NCBI RefSeq assembly: GCF_021155765.1 | Contig: NC_060106.1 | Span: 6,393,501-6,457,500 of the forward strand | Direction of reading: 5' to 3' | DNA from: Diprion similis | Taxonomy: Eukaryota > Arthropoda > Insecta > Hymenoptera > Diprionidae | Length of the DNA: 64,000 nucleotides | Shown here: one piece after another, positions 12,475-27,000 of the stretch | Layout of the letters: every line of letters starts with the position of its first letter | How positions within the stretch are numbered: the first letter of the stretch is position 1 | Made by a program: the position numbers and the translations under genes | Notes under the pieces: model-generated | Databases searched by the model: none | What the model was told of the DNA's origin: nothing | What the model saw: the letters and a program-made list of their open reading frames with translations, nothing else

Positions 12475-14693
12475 TTACGCCTTCAGTTGGGTATATTTCT
12501 GCGAATGATGAGCGTTTTCCATGTCGAGTTGCTTTATTCTAGCATAGCCGGCACTGCCGCCTAACACAATAAAATTACTCAACCACCACAATAACGGTTT
12601 ATGTTCGTTGAACCAATAAGTGGCCATCACTGTTTGCGCGCAAGCCTTTGCCGTCCCACTGATATTGTGTGTCAATGGTGAAGTAACTTTTATTTGTAGG
12701 ACAGTAACAGAGCCAATAGCAAAGCCACAAAGGCCTCCGATAACCATTGCTGCCCAAAAAAAGGGTTCAGAGAATTTACTGTAATTGAAAACGACACTAA
12801 ATTCTCCATTGACTAGCATTAATGGTAGGAAAAGGAAGACACTGTAAACATTATTGTAGTACGAGAGTAGCCAAACTTCTTGATTCACTAGTGGCAACAC
12901 TCTTTTTGTGTAAATTGAATAAAGCGATAGTGACAGAGATCCAAGAACACCGAATATCGTTCCAATAACTGATAAGGAGCCTGCCACATTTTCTTGATCG
13001 ACGCCGAGCCAGAATCCTCCAATGATTATGCCGCAGCACATTATACACCCAAAAGATGTTTTCTGTCCTGTTTATAAAATAATGTTCAATTAATTAGTAT
13101 ATTATTCAATTTTCATCTGATGTTGTATTCCAAGATTCAAGTATATCAATATTTTCTCTACCATATTGAACCGTCATGAAAATTATTGAGTACGAAGCGA
13201 AATCTGGTCGAGATGTTAATAAAAGTTACATTAGGAGATTTGTACTAGTTTCATCATATTGAGTGTTTGAAAATTCTATGATCAATTAAAGAAAACTTGC
13301 TTATTCCTAATATATTTACCTAGTATTGAATAGGATAGAATGACATTGAACACTGTAGTCAATGATCGCCCTACGTAGTAGAATGCTACGCCAACATATT
13401 TCAGGCACAGATTGTTACTGGCTATCATAAAGGTGAATAGCACTGATAACGGCAGGACCTAGAGAATAATGTGTTAGTATTCAGTAGACATTGTTTTGAT
13501 ACAAATTTAATTTGTACAGTAATTAGTAGACTATAAACATTTTCGGATATATTTGTTTTTGTAATGTTACGACTATCTAATGTTTCTGGGTTTCTCAAAA
13601 GAAACAGCATCTCCAGCAAAATTCAGTTGTAAATGTCTAGGATTTCCAGCATTTTTCACATTTGTTAATTCACCTTTTCAAGATACTTTATATTCAATAA
13701 ATGGAATTTAACTACTTATAACTTCCAGCTCAGAAATAGGAGAATATTTAAAATGATTGAAAAAAATAGTTACCAATGTGGGGGACTCAAATAAAATTTA
13801 TAGATATGATAAGGCCGGCAAACATTTTCAATTTATGCTGTACATTTATGTGCTGAACAATGTGTGTATGCTTGTGACTCTTATCAGTTATTGGATAGAG
13901 TTATTAAATTACATTCTTTTGACAATGTGATCATTGGTCAATCTGAACGGATTAGTTGCTTATATTTCTGTTACCACGAGTTGAAGGAAATGGCAAGTGA
14001 TCATAATTTTTTGGATCAGTGATCAAAATTTCAATAGAATAGACCTAAATCTTCTAAGAATAGTGATAATTCTGTGATATTTTTATTCTAGGTAATGGAC
14101 AGCATACGGCATGAAATTTTTCAATATGCTAAGGATAATGAAATTGATCTTTACATGTGACGAAAGGGGTAAAAAAAAAAAAACTACCTTCTTCACAACA
14201 TCCATGCAGTAAGGATGTCCTTCGGGAAAACTGATCCTATGAGGAAATAATTTGGATAGCCTGCTCCAAGTGGTGCAAATTAATGCACTGACTACGCATT
14301 GAAACCAAGTAACAAATAGTGGCGCATCTAAATTGACTTCGTCACCAGAGAGGAGAGCCTTATTAACGAAAACAGTTAAAATGGAAACGATCCTGAAATG
14401 AAGTAATAAAAATTGTACTAAGTAAAATTTGAGAAAATCTTTTTTATCGTCATACTTATTGGTAATGCAATTAAATAGTAAGACAAGTTGTGATAAAGTT
14501 GATTTTATTCTCAATCATCTACCATGGTGCGCCAAGTCGGCCAAGAAAACATCAGAGCTTAAATCGTTCATAAAAAGAAATATCGTGAATATACCCATTT
14601 AGAATAATAATAACATAACCTAACTGACCAGTAAGTTGCAACGACAAGGGCGATGTGGATGTATTGGGACACGAGACCAGGCTCCATTATCAT
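12475..14693 (-). CDS. GDP-fucose transporter of the Golgi (SLC35C1 family)
   Basis: Four coding exons on the minus strand, 14693-14629, 14392-14188, 13458-13320 and 13067-12475, join in phase to a 333-residue protein (human SLC35C1 is 364). It is a multi-helix nucleotide-sugar/triose-phosphate translocator that brings GDP-fucose into the Golgi lumen for protein fucosylation, including O-fucose on Notch and core fucose on N-glycans. Diagnostic stretches are ALVVATYW at the exon 1/2 junction, [37 protein letters not shown] and [19 protein letters not shown], the last being the near-invariant C-terminal signature. The start is the first ATG after the upstream region; a second Met (MIMEPG) lies two codons later. 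Drosophila orthologues are called nac/Gfr, and I do not assign one symbol. The gene shares its upstream region head-to-head with JMJD7. Confidence 0.93.
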
Positions 14694-15275
14694 TTTAGAA
14701 AATGTAATTAAAAACTAATGTTATAGTCTCCTCTTCACGCTAATGCTTGATAAGAATTTTGTGACAGGTGGCATTTTTTGCTTGCTGGCGCCGACCGGAT
14801 AGGACACGAATCAAACGGGTGCTTCAACCGAACCCCCGCAAAGTCCCTTCTATCTAAAATTCAAATCTAATAACAGTGTGGTGTTTCAGAATCTAAGTGT
14901 TATTACTAGATAAGATGTTCAGACGATTTATCGTCGAATCAGCATTTGTTCGTAATTTTTCTACAATGCTAATGTAAGTGCTTCTACAGCGCGTATTTCG
15001 GTGTTTCTCCTAGTTATTATTTTTCTATCATCACAGCAGTTTCGCATGGCGTAAAATAATATCCAGAACCGAGAGAGACAGCTCATGAAATTTTTAACAG
15101 AGCAACAGAGACGCGAAATCTCAGCTGATTTCCAAACAAAACAAAACCGGTGACGATGCGACACGTGTGACATGGGCCATTCTTTTAAATCATAGAACTA
15201 GTTCTATGTTTTAAATTCATACGATCTACATCCAAATTCATACAAACCGCGCAATTTTAAATTATAATAGGAAAA
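14694..15275. promoter_or_regulatory. Shared head-to-head promoter region (GDP-fucose transporter / JMJD7)
   Basis: The two divergent start codons are 582 bases apart, so both promoters must lie here. It is less AT-rich in the middle than its surroundings. It contains a perfect 18-bp palindrome at 15191-15208, next to the JMJD7 side. No TATA box is obvious at a convincing place. This is a positional inference; no transcription start was mapped. Confidence 0.55.
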
Positions 15276-17226
<1,951 letters not shown>

Positions 17227-17877
17227 ACGAGTGGAGTTAAGGAATTAAATCACATCGTTTGCGTAGTATACTGTTTCGAACAGTTACGTCCAGTTGTGTT
17301 CGTAGAGAAAAAAACAACGACAAAAAAATAGGTAAATAATAGAAAAAACTCAGCCTTTTGTAAATATGTAGAATTTGCTGGTTCTTAAAAATTTGTAGAA
17401 TTTGAGGGTGAAAAAAACCAATGCTTTAATATTTCTAATGTGGTGATACATGTACTGAAACTAGATTATTTACTGGTAAATCCGCCTGTGCATCGGCAAC
17501 TTAAAGTCAGTGCTTTTTATTGGCATTTTTTCTGGTCCCATACCCCTCGCACATAAAAAGCAATTGCTGTTTCAAAGATGGGTCTTGATGTATTTTTACT
17601 TATATGGTTATGGTAAAAATATATGTATTGATTTTTACGAAATAACCGTCGATAAAAAGATAATTCTTCGAGATCGCGCTTTATTTTATGCGACCCACCG
17701 TACATCTGTGAAAAGAGTGGCGACAGCAGTTAACGACGACAGCATCGCATGCGTTGACTTTTCAAAAAATGCGCTAAATGACCTCGTATGCGATTGGTTG
17801 AAAATCCAAGATGGCCTTCACATGAATGAGACACGCGATTGGTTCATGGAGTTGGTTACGTAGAACACATTATTTGG
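17227..17877. other. Intergenic region between JMJD7 and nudC
   Basis: This is the 3' flank of JMJD7. An open frame of 117 codons (17510-17863, plus strand) ends just before a MITE-like element. It has no family resemblance I recognise and no supporting splice structure, so I do not call it a gene. Confidence 0.4.
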
Positions 17878-18012
17878 GTGCGTTCCGAAACTAGTTAGCA
17901 GTGTTAAAAACTCCCTAAGTAGAGGCAGAGAGAGGCAGAGCTAGCTGCAAACTCGATTGCACAAAAGAGATAAACAATTGCTGACAGCACTAGTACCAGT
18001 TTTGGAACGCAC
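17878..18012. mobile_element. MITE-like element with about 25-bp terminal inverted repeats
   Basis: The left end gtgcgttccgaaact..agtg (17878-17903) is inverted at the right end, which in reverse complement reads gtgcgttccaaaactggt (17988-18012), with few mismatches. The element is 135 bp, non-coding, and contains an internal short repeat of gaggcagag. Size and structure fit a non-autonomous DNA transposon inserted in the upstream flank of nudC. No clear target duplication was found. Confidence 0.7.
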
Positions 18013-18257
18013 TTTACATATAGTTTATAGAGAACACATCTTCCTATCTTCTTACATCATGGCGTAGTGTGCGCGTAGTTCGTTATTTGCCCGCAGAGTA
18101 CGATTAGCGTTCTACACGTTTCCAGAATCGTCGTTTCTCAGGTAACTGTCAAGTGTGTATCGCGTTTTATCAGTTTATACCGTTTATACTAGTGAAAGGT
18201 AAAACTGGTGTGATATCGATATTTTGGGAATAAAAGATAGGATAAAAATAAGGAATC

Positions 18258-20239
18258 ATGCCAAAAGAAGAGCAATTTGACGGAATGCTGCTGGCGATGG
18301 CTCAGCAACATGAGGGAGGCGTACAAGACGTAAGATTTGCGTTGTTTGTCACGATCACATAACCTCTGCGTCAGCCCGGTAATTCACTCTGGGTTCTCTG
18401 AAACGAGCATTTTAATTTTTTATAGCTCCTGGATACGATATTCAGCTTCTTGGCTCGAAAGACTGATTTCTATACCGGAGGTGGTGAGGGTGCAGCAGAA
18501 AAGGTATATCCGTTACAATTTATCGTACACACATGTTTCTACGACATAGTTTTTGATTGACCCGGTTTCTCGCATCAACCGTACTCATTTACCAGTCTTG
18601 TCTTGTAGATAACAAGCCATCATATTACATTTTGTTACCTACGAAATTCCCGAATTCACACTGTGTAGGTTAATGAAACTAAAGACAATTATCAATTAAC
18701 CTGACATAACTTAACCTCACCAAACCTTGCATTTCCCATTCTATCTGCGCAAATATTTCATCAATGCAAGGCTTATAATACTCAATAATAAATTTATTGC
18801 AAGTCCCTGTTGCTTGTTTGATTTTACTGCTGTGCCATGATAACCGTACACCTAAACTATTGTCATTGTCTTTTAGTCTTTGGGCCAAGTACAACGAATG
18901 AACTGAATTCGTTGAGGCATGATACAAACTTTGGTCTAGAGTATCGTTTCATAAACTTTCCGAGCTGTTTACCACCTCATTAGTGAGATTTGATATCTGG
19001 ATAAATCATATTTCTATTGATCTATGTATTATGAAGATTTTTTCACCGATACCATAGAACCCGATTATTGTATACGATAGGTCTGACTAACAATGGAGAA
19101 CTGCACTATTTAACAAATGCTTTTAAAAACTTGAGTACGTGTTTACCAAAGTTGAACCAGATATTTAAAATTATGAAATATTTTTTTTGGTTACCAGCAC
19201 ATTTTGTCACAAATTGGGTATTAAGAATACAGCATTTCTTTGGTTCGACAAAAGTAATACTCGAAATAAGTACGCAGTAGCTTTGTTGAACAAGTGCATG
19301 TCTGTCGCACCATGTAAATGTACAGTTCTGTGATCATTCACTCTGTTAGCGATTTAAATCAGACTACAGAATCTAATAATTTTCATTACTTCAGATGTAT
19401 GTCAGAATTCAAGACAAAACCGTGGGTTGTTCTACACTCTGATACATAGCATTCTGCATAACTCACCTGAAATATCATCATTTTGTTGCATCCCAACGTC
19501 ATTTGAACCTCAAAGATGAAATTTCAACATTTGTCATGAAATTAAAATTGGTGAATTGAAGTTTGGTTTCGGTTTTTACAACAATATCATGTTTTATAGT
19601 AGCATACGAATGTTCTGATTAAAATTTTTCTACATTCAAGTTTATATTGACAAAAATGGAATCATCAGCACATTGAATTTTTCTGATATGTTAAAGCTCT
19701 TGGCCTGTTACAGCTTGTGATGAGTAAATTCAAGAAGCATGAGGGAACCGCAGTAAATAAAGTATCAGCTGAGAAGGCAGAGCGAGCTGAGCAAGAAAGG
19801 AGACGTAAGGAAAGAGCGGAGAGGAAGAAAAGGGAAGAGGAAGAACAGTTCAAAAACGAATCAAAGATTGTTGAATTGACAGACGAACAAGCAGTTGAGC
19901 TGCAAGCTGAGCTGGATAGCAAAGTAAGATCATTACCGCTAAATGATTTTTGAAACTAGATCTATGTAGACTAGGTCTACCTCACCACGAAGTTGTGAAC
20001 AAAAATGTAAAATATAAAATCTTGACATTTTTCAGAAAGTATCTACTGAACCAGCAGCTGTTGCCGGACCTAGCGGAGACAATGCACAGGCAAAGACTGA
20101 GGAAGTTGGTAGTGATGAACCGGAGAAAGATGATGGCGAGGAAGAAGACGAAAAGGAGAAGGGGAAACTGAAGCCTAATAGCGGTAACGGTGCTGACATG
20201 CCTAACTACAGGTGGACACAGACTCTTCAAGAAGTTGAG
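18258..20239 (+). CDS. nudC: Nuclear migration protein NudC, N-terminal half (3' part absent)
   Basis: Four phase-0 exons, 18258-18329, 18426-18503, 19714-19923 and 20036-20239, encode 188 residues. NudC is a cytosolic Hsp90 co-chaperone that stabilises LIS1 and dynein components and acts in nuclear migration and cytokinesis. The start [20 protein letters not shown] is nearly identical to animal NudC. It is followed by [14 protein letters not shown], a Lys/Glu-rich coiled coil ([18 protein letters not shown]), an acidic linker, and [20 protein letters not shown], which leads into the CS domain. Exon 4 ends at a consensus donor GTGAGT, but no exon for the CS domain or C-terminus (about 150 residues) is visible downstream. 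A C23 homopolymer follows 90 bases later. Truncation is probably an assembly or rearrangement effect. The identification itself is certain. Confidence 0.93.
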
Positions 20240-20329
20240 GTGAGTTTTTGAACAGTTTTTGAATTTTTAGGTGAAGTTGAAATACGGCGAAGCTTTGCCC
20301 ACATTCCACTGTTTTTTAAATTATTATAA

Positions 20330-20352
20330 CCCCCCCCCCCCCCCCCCCCCCC
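20330..20352. repeat. C23 homopolymer
   Basis: This is an uninterrupted run of 23 cytosines in AT-rich DNA, 90 bases after the last visible nudC exon. Such runs are rare in AT-rich insect DNA and are frequent break or error points in assemblies. It marks the start of the gene-poor part of the window. Confidence 0.9.
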
Positions 20353-23300
20353 ATATGAAAAAATTAATTTTCAACCTCAAATGGTCGCTATTTCATTAAA
20401 ATCGGATCATGGCAACGAGGATAAACTATCTACATATGCTGTCTCCAAATTTGAAGCAGATCGATTAACCCAAAAGGTGCTTGATTGCCGAAAAAAATGT
20501 AGTATCAATGTTTTCGATTTTAGAATGCAATTTCAAATTTCGAATTTGGCACATACGTCCTCCCTCTAGTGGCTAAATCTTCGAAAGTAACAAATATAAT
20601 TGAAAGAACAAATAGGTATCGGAAACGGCATGATATACCTTGCAAATTGATGTAAGATATTTTTTTTTCATCATTATTTGTCCATGAATTTCATTGTCGG
20701 ATTCTTGGACTGTGATTCTTGTTATCGGCTACCAATTTTGAAAGTCTAAAAAATATCTTTGTATTAGTTTTTTAATTGTATCTAAATCCATGAATTTTAA
20801 CAAAAGACCTGCGATAGGATCTTTCTGAAAAAAATTGATCTTGTTTTATATCAACTTATGTTAACCGATGCACCAAACTTTAAGGTACTTTTTTTAAATT
20901 ACTGTTCTGCAAATGCTTAAAGTTATATTTTATACTTTATTTGGTCTTTTCAATGTGGTGCTCGTGAAGGAAAAACTCGTCATCGACCACCGTTAATGGC
21001 TTCTTTTTGGCGGAAATTATTTGGAATCGCAGTTTACTTTTCGTAGTGTCAATGTACTGCATGCAAATAGTGCTGTGTGTTTTATTTTACTTCGATAGTA
21101 GTGAAAAGTCTTTAAAATCCATACTAGACGAAAATCGTAACATGTGTCTTGAGAAAAACAAATCTTTTCGAAGTTTTCTGATCGACAAGGTATTTACCAC
21201 GTTTTGCCATGAAAAGTAATGACATGCCGAAATTTGAACAAATTTCATTACTAATACTGGCTAAATATAAAGATCAGTTGGCTCTCGTCGATAAAGTATA
21301 CATTCTATCTTTTAATATTTGCAGAATAGTAATTTAGAAAAGAATCCTATACGTTGGTGTCTACCATCATAAGGTGAAGAAGATTGAATTTTTTAAAATA
21401 GATTCGATTGTAGGTCCATTTAAAATATTGGTGAGTTACTGTACGGTTAGTAAACGAATATAACCATATTTTTTTAGAATTCTAAAGATGACAGTCAATG
21501 GCAAAAAGTAAGGTCAAAAAATTCAACCAATGAAATTCACGTCAAAAGGGTATTTCACGCCCTTTCCGATGTCTCTGTTTTCTTCAATTATCTTCATTAC
21601 TTTTGAAAATGTATCTACTGGAAAAAGAGCGTGTATGCAAAATTGGAAATTTGAAATTATATTCTGAAGTCGAGAATATGGATGCAATGACTTTTTTCCA
21701 GTGCATATTTTACCAGCAAAGTATTCGGTTTGACGTGGAATTTCTCATATACACCCTCCTAAGAAAATTCGTTATTTAAAATTGCAAAAGTGGGCTCGTC
21801 GAGAGTGTTGAAATTTTTATCTACTTCTTAGCAAAATACAGCATGTAAATTTTAATAGACGAAGCAGTAATTCATGCTTTATACTTTCTAATGAGTAAAA
21901 CACTACAAGAATTAGGAGCGAAATGTGTGTTTTCCCTTTTTTTTCAAGTATCTTTGACTCATTTTCTGTGTACCGTCTCATTTCTCTACAATATGCGCGT
22001 TACTTGAATTACGTAATTGAAAAAATTTCGCATTACGCAAAAAATATGAACATCACTTGCAGTATGATTTTGTAATTGCTGTATGTTTAAAACTATTAGC
22101 AAATTTTTACCCTTGAAATTACAAATATTTGTCAAAGAGTATGATCATTACTATCTCAAATTCTATAATTTTATCTTCTATTGTTCTTAACATTTTACGG
22201 AAGTATTTTAATTTCTTGTATGGTCAGAAATGACTTCACTTCGCGTGTTGCGCAATGTTTTTCGTTATTTTAATATTGTTTGATCGTAGTAGTAAAATGT
22301 TTACTTTTACTTATGTTTAAATACGATTTCCGATGAGTGTCGGAATTTTTTCGTAATAATTATTTGAGCATTTTTACTACGCATTTTCTTTTATAAAAAA
22401 TACGCATTATGTCACTTGTGAATTTAAAATGACGCAAGGATCGTGACATTGGAATAAAAATCGATAATTCGAGTGACAAAGAGGGAGGGGATAAGAATAA
22501 AACACTTGACGATAATAATAATTCGAGAGTTTCTTTTTCAATCGATGATTAATTAATACACAAGTAATATCACAGATACAAAGAATGATGATGCAACCAT
22601 CCTTTATCAATTATCGATCAATGAAATTCCACGTTTTTTTTTTATACTTTGTTTTTAAATTATCTCGCACGCTGCCTTCACATGTCGGTTCGAGAGTTCT
22701 CCTCCAAGTTTGATTTAGACTTTGTAAAAAGTTAGTAACAATTAAATTATTAACTCTAAATTACATATCTAATTAAAGGACCTTAATTATGATGTATTCA
22801 AGCTGCATCTGCGTTCTATCATTATAATTATTATTATTACTATTATTATTACTATTACTATTTTTTGTTTATTTTTCTTTTCCATTTTTCATCTCGTAGA
22901 TATAATTTCTTATACTCGAACGTCAGGGAAATCTATGGAACGTTCAATGACGCGAAAGTATATTTAATTTTACCTTTATCAAAAGCTTTCTGAACGGGTA
23001 GGTTTATATATGGTTTATATAAATGTTTGCTAAACTATCCTGGAACCGCTGTTATAGTATATACTTGTATGATTTTTTTTCTTGTTTTTTTTTTCGTTTT
23101 TCTTTTTATCGAAAGAAAATAAATAATGTTGTTAATTTGATTATACATATCATATATTCAATATTCGTTCATTCAAGCCGGTTTGCAAACAATGGCTTGC
23201 TTGCGTTTTATTTCTCAATTTTGTTATATTTTCCTTTGTCGGTTGGTTTCAGTGATTGGTTTTGCTTGTTTTTTTGCAGTTTTTTTCTTTTTACAAAAAT

Positions 23301-24213
23301 TTTTTTTCCTCATTTTATTCTTCATTTATAAATTATTACGAATCTAAAAGGCCTTATTAAAGTACACGGCACACAGCGCGCTCATTACATAAATGTAATT
23401 ACTAATTTCACGTACCACACATTCAACAAAGTGCAATACAGCCTTAAATCTATCATATTATATAGATTGATAATATACTATACGTTATTGAACTAATATT
23501 CTACTATACATAATTTTGAATTCATTGAAATTCGTTCTTATTCGGATTCTTGCTTGTTTTCGGTGTCAATTAGCAATTCTCAATTCATTATGTCGTTCGA
23601 TTAATTTCATTTCAAATACCGTATCAATATATTATAATCCATTCTTCTTCTTCTTTTTTTTCTTCTTCTTCTGTTTCTTCTTCTTCTTCAGTGTTTATAT
23701 TATGATGATGCGCTCGCGTTTAATTGTACTTGTCGCGAGCCCTCACTATAACATAAATAAATTTTTTTTTTAATCATTAATTTTCTTTTTACCACATATA
23801 TAATGAATTACACAATCCAACACTCGAATTATTTTTTTTTTCTTATACACAATTAATAAATTATTCAGAGTTTCATTATTATTACGAAAATAGTGAAAAA
23901 TTTTACTCTTTATACATCAATAACGCCCGTTAACTTAATTTTTGTATATTATATGTTACGAGAATCAATTTGGAATTGAAAGATTTCTAGTGCAAATGTG
24001 ACTTTATATTTATATCTTTGTCTCTATGAAATGACACAGTTCCTAATTAATTAAATATTTTTCTCTATAGTTTTTGAAGAATTTTTTTTAACCAAGTATC
24101 TTTCAAAATAACAAGAAAACAGGGGATAGAAAAATAAGAAGTAAGGAAAATACTAGTCCTTAGTAATCGTGATGAAGAATAGTGATGAAAATAGTAGCAA
24201 TTGGTTTACTTAC
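20353..24213. other. AT-rich stretch where two convergent genes both lose their 3' halves
   Basis: No CS-domain exon of nudC (plus) and no downstream exon of the membrane-protein gene (minus) is recognisable here, although each gene points into it. T-rich and (TTC)n tracts occur around 23640-23690. Short open frames are compositionally random. Confidence 0.5.
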
Positions 24214-24478
24214 TTTCCATATAAAGAACCCCGGCGAGTAGTCCAACCATGAACAAAAAGCTCATGGTGCAAATGAGTACGGTCAATTGGTTTCTCGCGC
24301 ACCATGACTTTTTGTAAACCTTTGTGGGCCTACCGAGACCGTTTACGACTGTAAAATGTGTGCTACTGGCTACGGATGCTGTGTCAATAGGTTTTGGCGA
24401 GGTCACAGTCGGCGGATAGAGTGCTGCTAGTGTCGCCAAATTAGCTGCTGTCAAAAGCAGAGTACCTGACGCCGCGCT
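24214..24478 (-). CDS. Exon of a type II membrane protein (signal anchor), family not established
   Basis: The exon lies between a TTCACAG acceptor and a consensus GTAAGT donor. It is phase 0 at its start and phase 1 at its end, giving 88 codons plus one base. It encodes a Ser/Thr/Ala-rich cytosolic segment (SAASGTLLLTAANLATLAAL, then VVNGLGRPTKVYKKSW). Next come a basic patch CARNQ and a single hydrophobic helix, LTVLICTMSFLFMVGLLAGV, followed by LYMES. Basic residues before the helix predict the N-terminus inside and the large C-terminal domain outside. Without splicing the frame would stop two codons later (ESK), but the perfect donor makes splicing more likely. Insect M13 endopeptidases (neprilysin/ECE type) have this layout, but without the ectodomain that is only a guess. 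It joins in phase to the exon at 27168-27001. Confidence 0.7.
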
Positions 24479-27000
24479 CTGTGAACAGGAGAAAAGAAAT
24501 TTTTATAGTTTTGCAAGAACTTAATTTTAGTGTGTTTTCTTTTCTTTGTTTTTCTTGATTTCTTTCTTTTTTCGGAAGGGGTGGTAGATAACTGGAATGG
24601 CCGATCGATGGAAGTAGAAAAATATCGAATTTTGAAAAACGGGAAAATCTTATTCGTAGGGTTATCAAAATGTGATAAGTTCAAGTGTAGAAAATTGGAA
24701 ATACGGAAAGTCGAAGTACAGAAAGACGAAATATAGAAAAGTCTAAACATAGAATGGCAAAAGAATCTATGTTATCGAGACAAATTCTGCCGATCTTACA
24801 TATTTTCATTCTATATTCTGACATTCTATATTCTGACATTTCTGATTTCTGACGAGATTGCAGGAATATTAGGAGGATAAAAGCTTTTGCCATAGATATT
24901 TTGAGACGTTTCGGAAATTATGAAATTGCCAACTCTGCGACTAATGCCAATTATTTGCGATTTGTTTTTGATAAATACCTGCTATCGTATAAACGGGTAT
25001 TTGCGGTAATATATAAATAAACATTCTGTAGGTTTTTAAAAAGTAATTATTTTTTCTTCAAAGATATTATTACGAAAAGATATTTAATTTCAATTTAAAA
25101 TAATGAAGAATGTACTTTTGTCTTGATTGAGTTTTCGAAAGTTTTCGACTGTGTCGATAATTTTTGTTGTAACGCTAAAAAACGAATTTCTTCGAAAATG
25201 AAAATTTATGCAACCAACTTGATCGAGAGTCTATTTTCTCCTTTCTGAAAAAAAGCTCTAAAAAAAATTTAAACAAATAAAGGAAAATGACGGCTATGTG
25301 CTTCCGGTATTATAAGCACCGTGCAGTCAGCCAGCAACGTCTGCTAATATTACTTATGACCTCACTCGCTCAGCTTTCGCTTTCTCAGTCTTTGATCCCG
25401 ACGGATTTCGCGCTGTGCATTTGCCTTATTATAGCTTAGACGCCTAACAGAGAAAGAAGTTGTCCAATGAATCGCTTCTTTGCTTTATTTATGTCGCAAG
25501 GGGTGTAAAATCGCGTTTGTTTTATCAAATTATCACATTTGCAAGTTACGAAGATATCTTTTTGAAAATAGAAAACAGTCGAATCGTCAACGAGGGACTG
25601 GGTCATTGGATATCGATGTTCAAATTAAAATTGATTAAAAATTGTTGAAGATCTGGTAGACAATTCGTTCGATTTTACTCAAAGGTTTATCATTTTATTC
25701 ACAACAATTTTACTCGCATACTTTTTTCTTATCATATCGATGCAGTTAAATATTTAATTTCACATTATTGCATCGATATTATTTATAATCAACAAATGGC
25801 GATACTGAAATGGTTACTGAGAAAGAAAAAAAGTAAAATCTGTTTCAGTGACTGTCCAGAAAATAGTCTATTGTATGAAATGAGTCATCGTTGAGTGAAA
25901 TCGAATGAATCTACAAAATTTTCAACAATTTTGAAATAACCCGTCGATATCCAAGTCTTCGTTTATACCTACTAATTCCAATATTTACAATTTTGTTTTT
26001 GTATTCTTAAATATATTTTTCTAGTTTACGAATATGATAATTTGATAATAATACAGGCGAGCCAACCAATCTTCAGTACGTTGATCCACGATGAAAGAAA
26101 AAAAGATTTTCTTATTCTCAGTTGTGATTGGTTAACGTTCCAAATCCCCCTCCTTTCTTTTTCTCCAATTAAAACGACCGAAGTTGCCGATCTGCCTGAC
26201 CTGTTTTACTCGCGAAAATCGGGTCCTCGGCCGCGATTTGCGAATCAATCATGCAGAGCCGCGCATTCGTCGATATTGAAAGTTGGTGGGACCAGTTTTG
26301 CCAATGGCGTTTATTCTCTCTAAATTTTATTTGTGTGGAATATTGCGAACTCACTAAAGCCTTTGGCAATATATATATATGTATATATATATGTATATCC
26401 TCCTCTCGATAGTATAAATAAACCCGCATATTTTTACTCGTCACTCGAATGCGTTTCAACTTTTACTTTCACGTACGACGAATTATTTACCGTGTGTGTT
26501 GATTTTCTTTTTTTTTTTTTTAATTGTTTATTTGGTTTTTTTCCCCCACTTGTTTGTCAAAAAAAAAAAATATGAATAAATAATTTGTACATAATTAAAT
26601 ATAACATACTTGCGTGAATATCGTTGAGAAATCGTTTTCGAGCGAAACAAACTTTTGCGAACAACAACAATATGTTATCAAAATTATTGTCCAATATGAA
26701 TGTTAAAAAGTGATTTGAGATTTCCTTTAAAATGAAAATTAATGAAAATCATCTTTGTCGTTACCGTTATTTCTAATTTTCGTCGCCTTCGTTCGACGCT
26801 TTGTTTCAGTCTCGCCTTGACCTTTTTCCATTTCACGCAACCGTCGCGCCGGACCGGCATCGACTATCAATTACGTTGAGCATATGTTATAGGAATCTCG
26901 TTTTTCTCCTAGACGTATTATCATAAATTTGACCAACGCGACGCCCCCGCAGGCGATTATAGATGTTTGGATAGATTTATTGCACATGTATGGGACTCAC
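24479..27000 (-). other. Intron of the membrane-protein gene
   Basis: The intron is about 2.5 kb, between the exons at 27168-27001 and 24478-24214. It contains a two-and-a-half copy 15-bp tandem repeat at 24807-24850 (unit cattctatattctga), an (AT)n run at about 26370-26398, and T-rich tracts. No other gene is visible. Confidence 0.55.

Noticed and set aside
17510-17863. 117-codon open frame between JMJD7 and nudC
   Set aside because: No recognisable family and no splice or promoter context; it ends next to a MITE. Kept only as intergenic.
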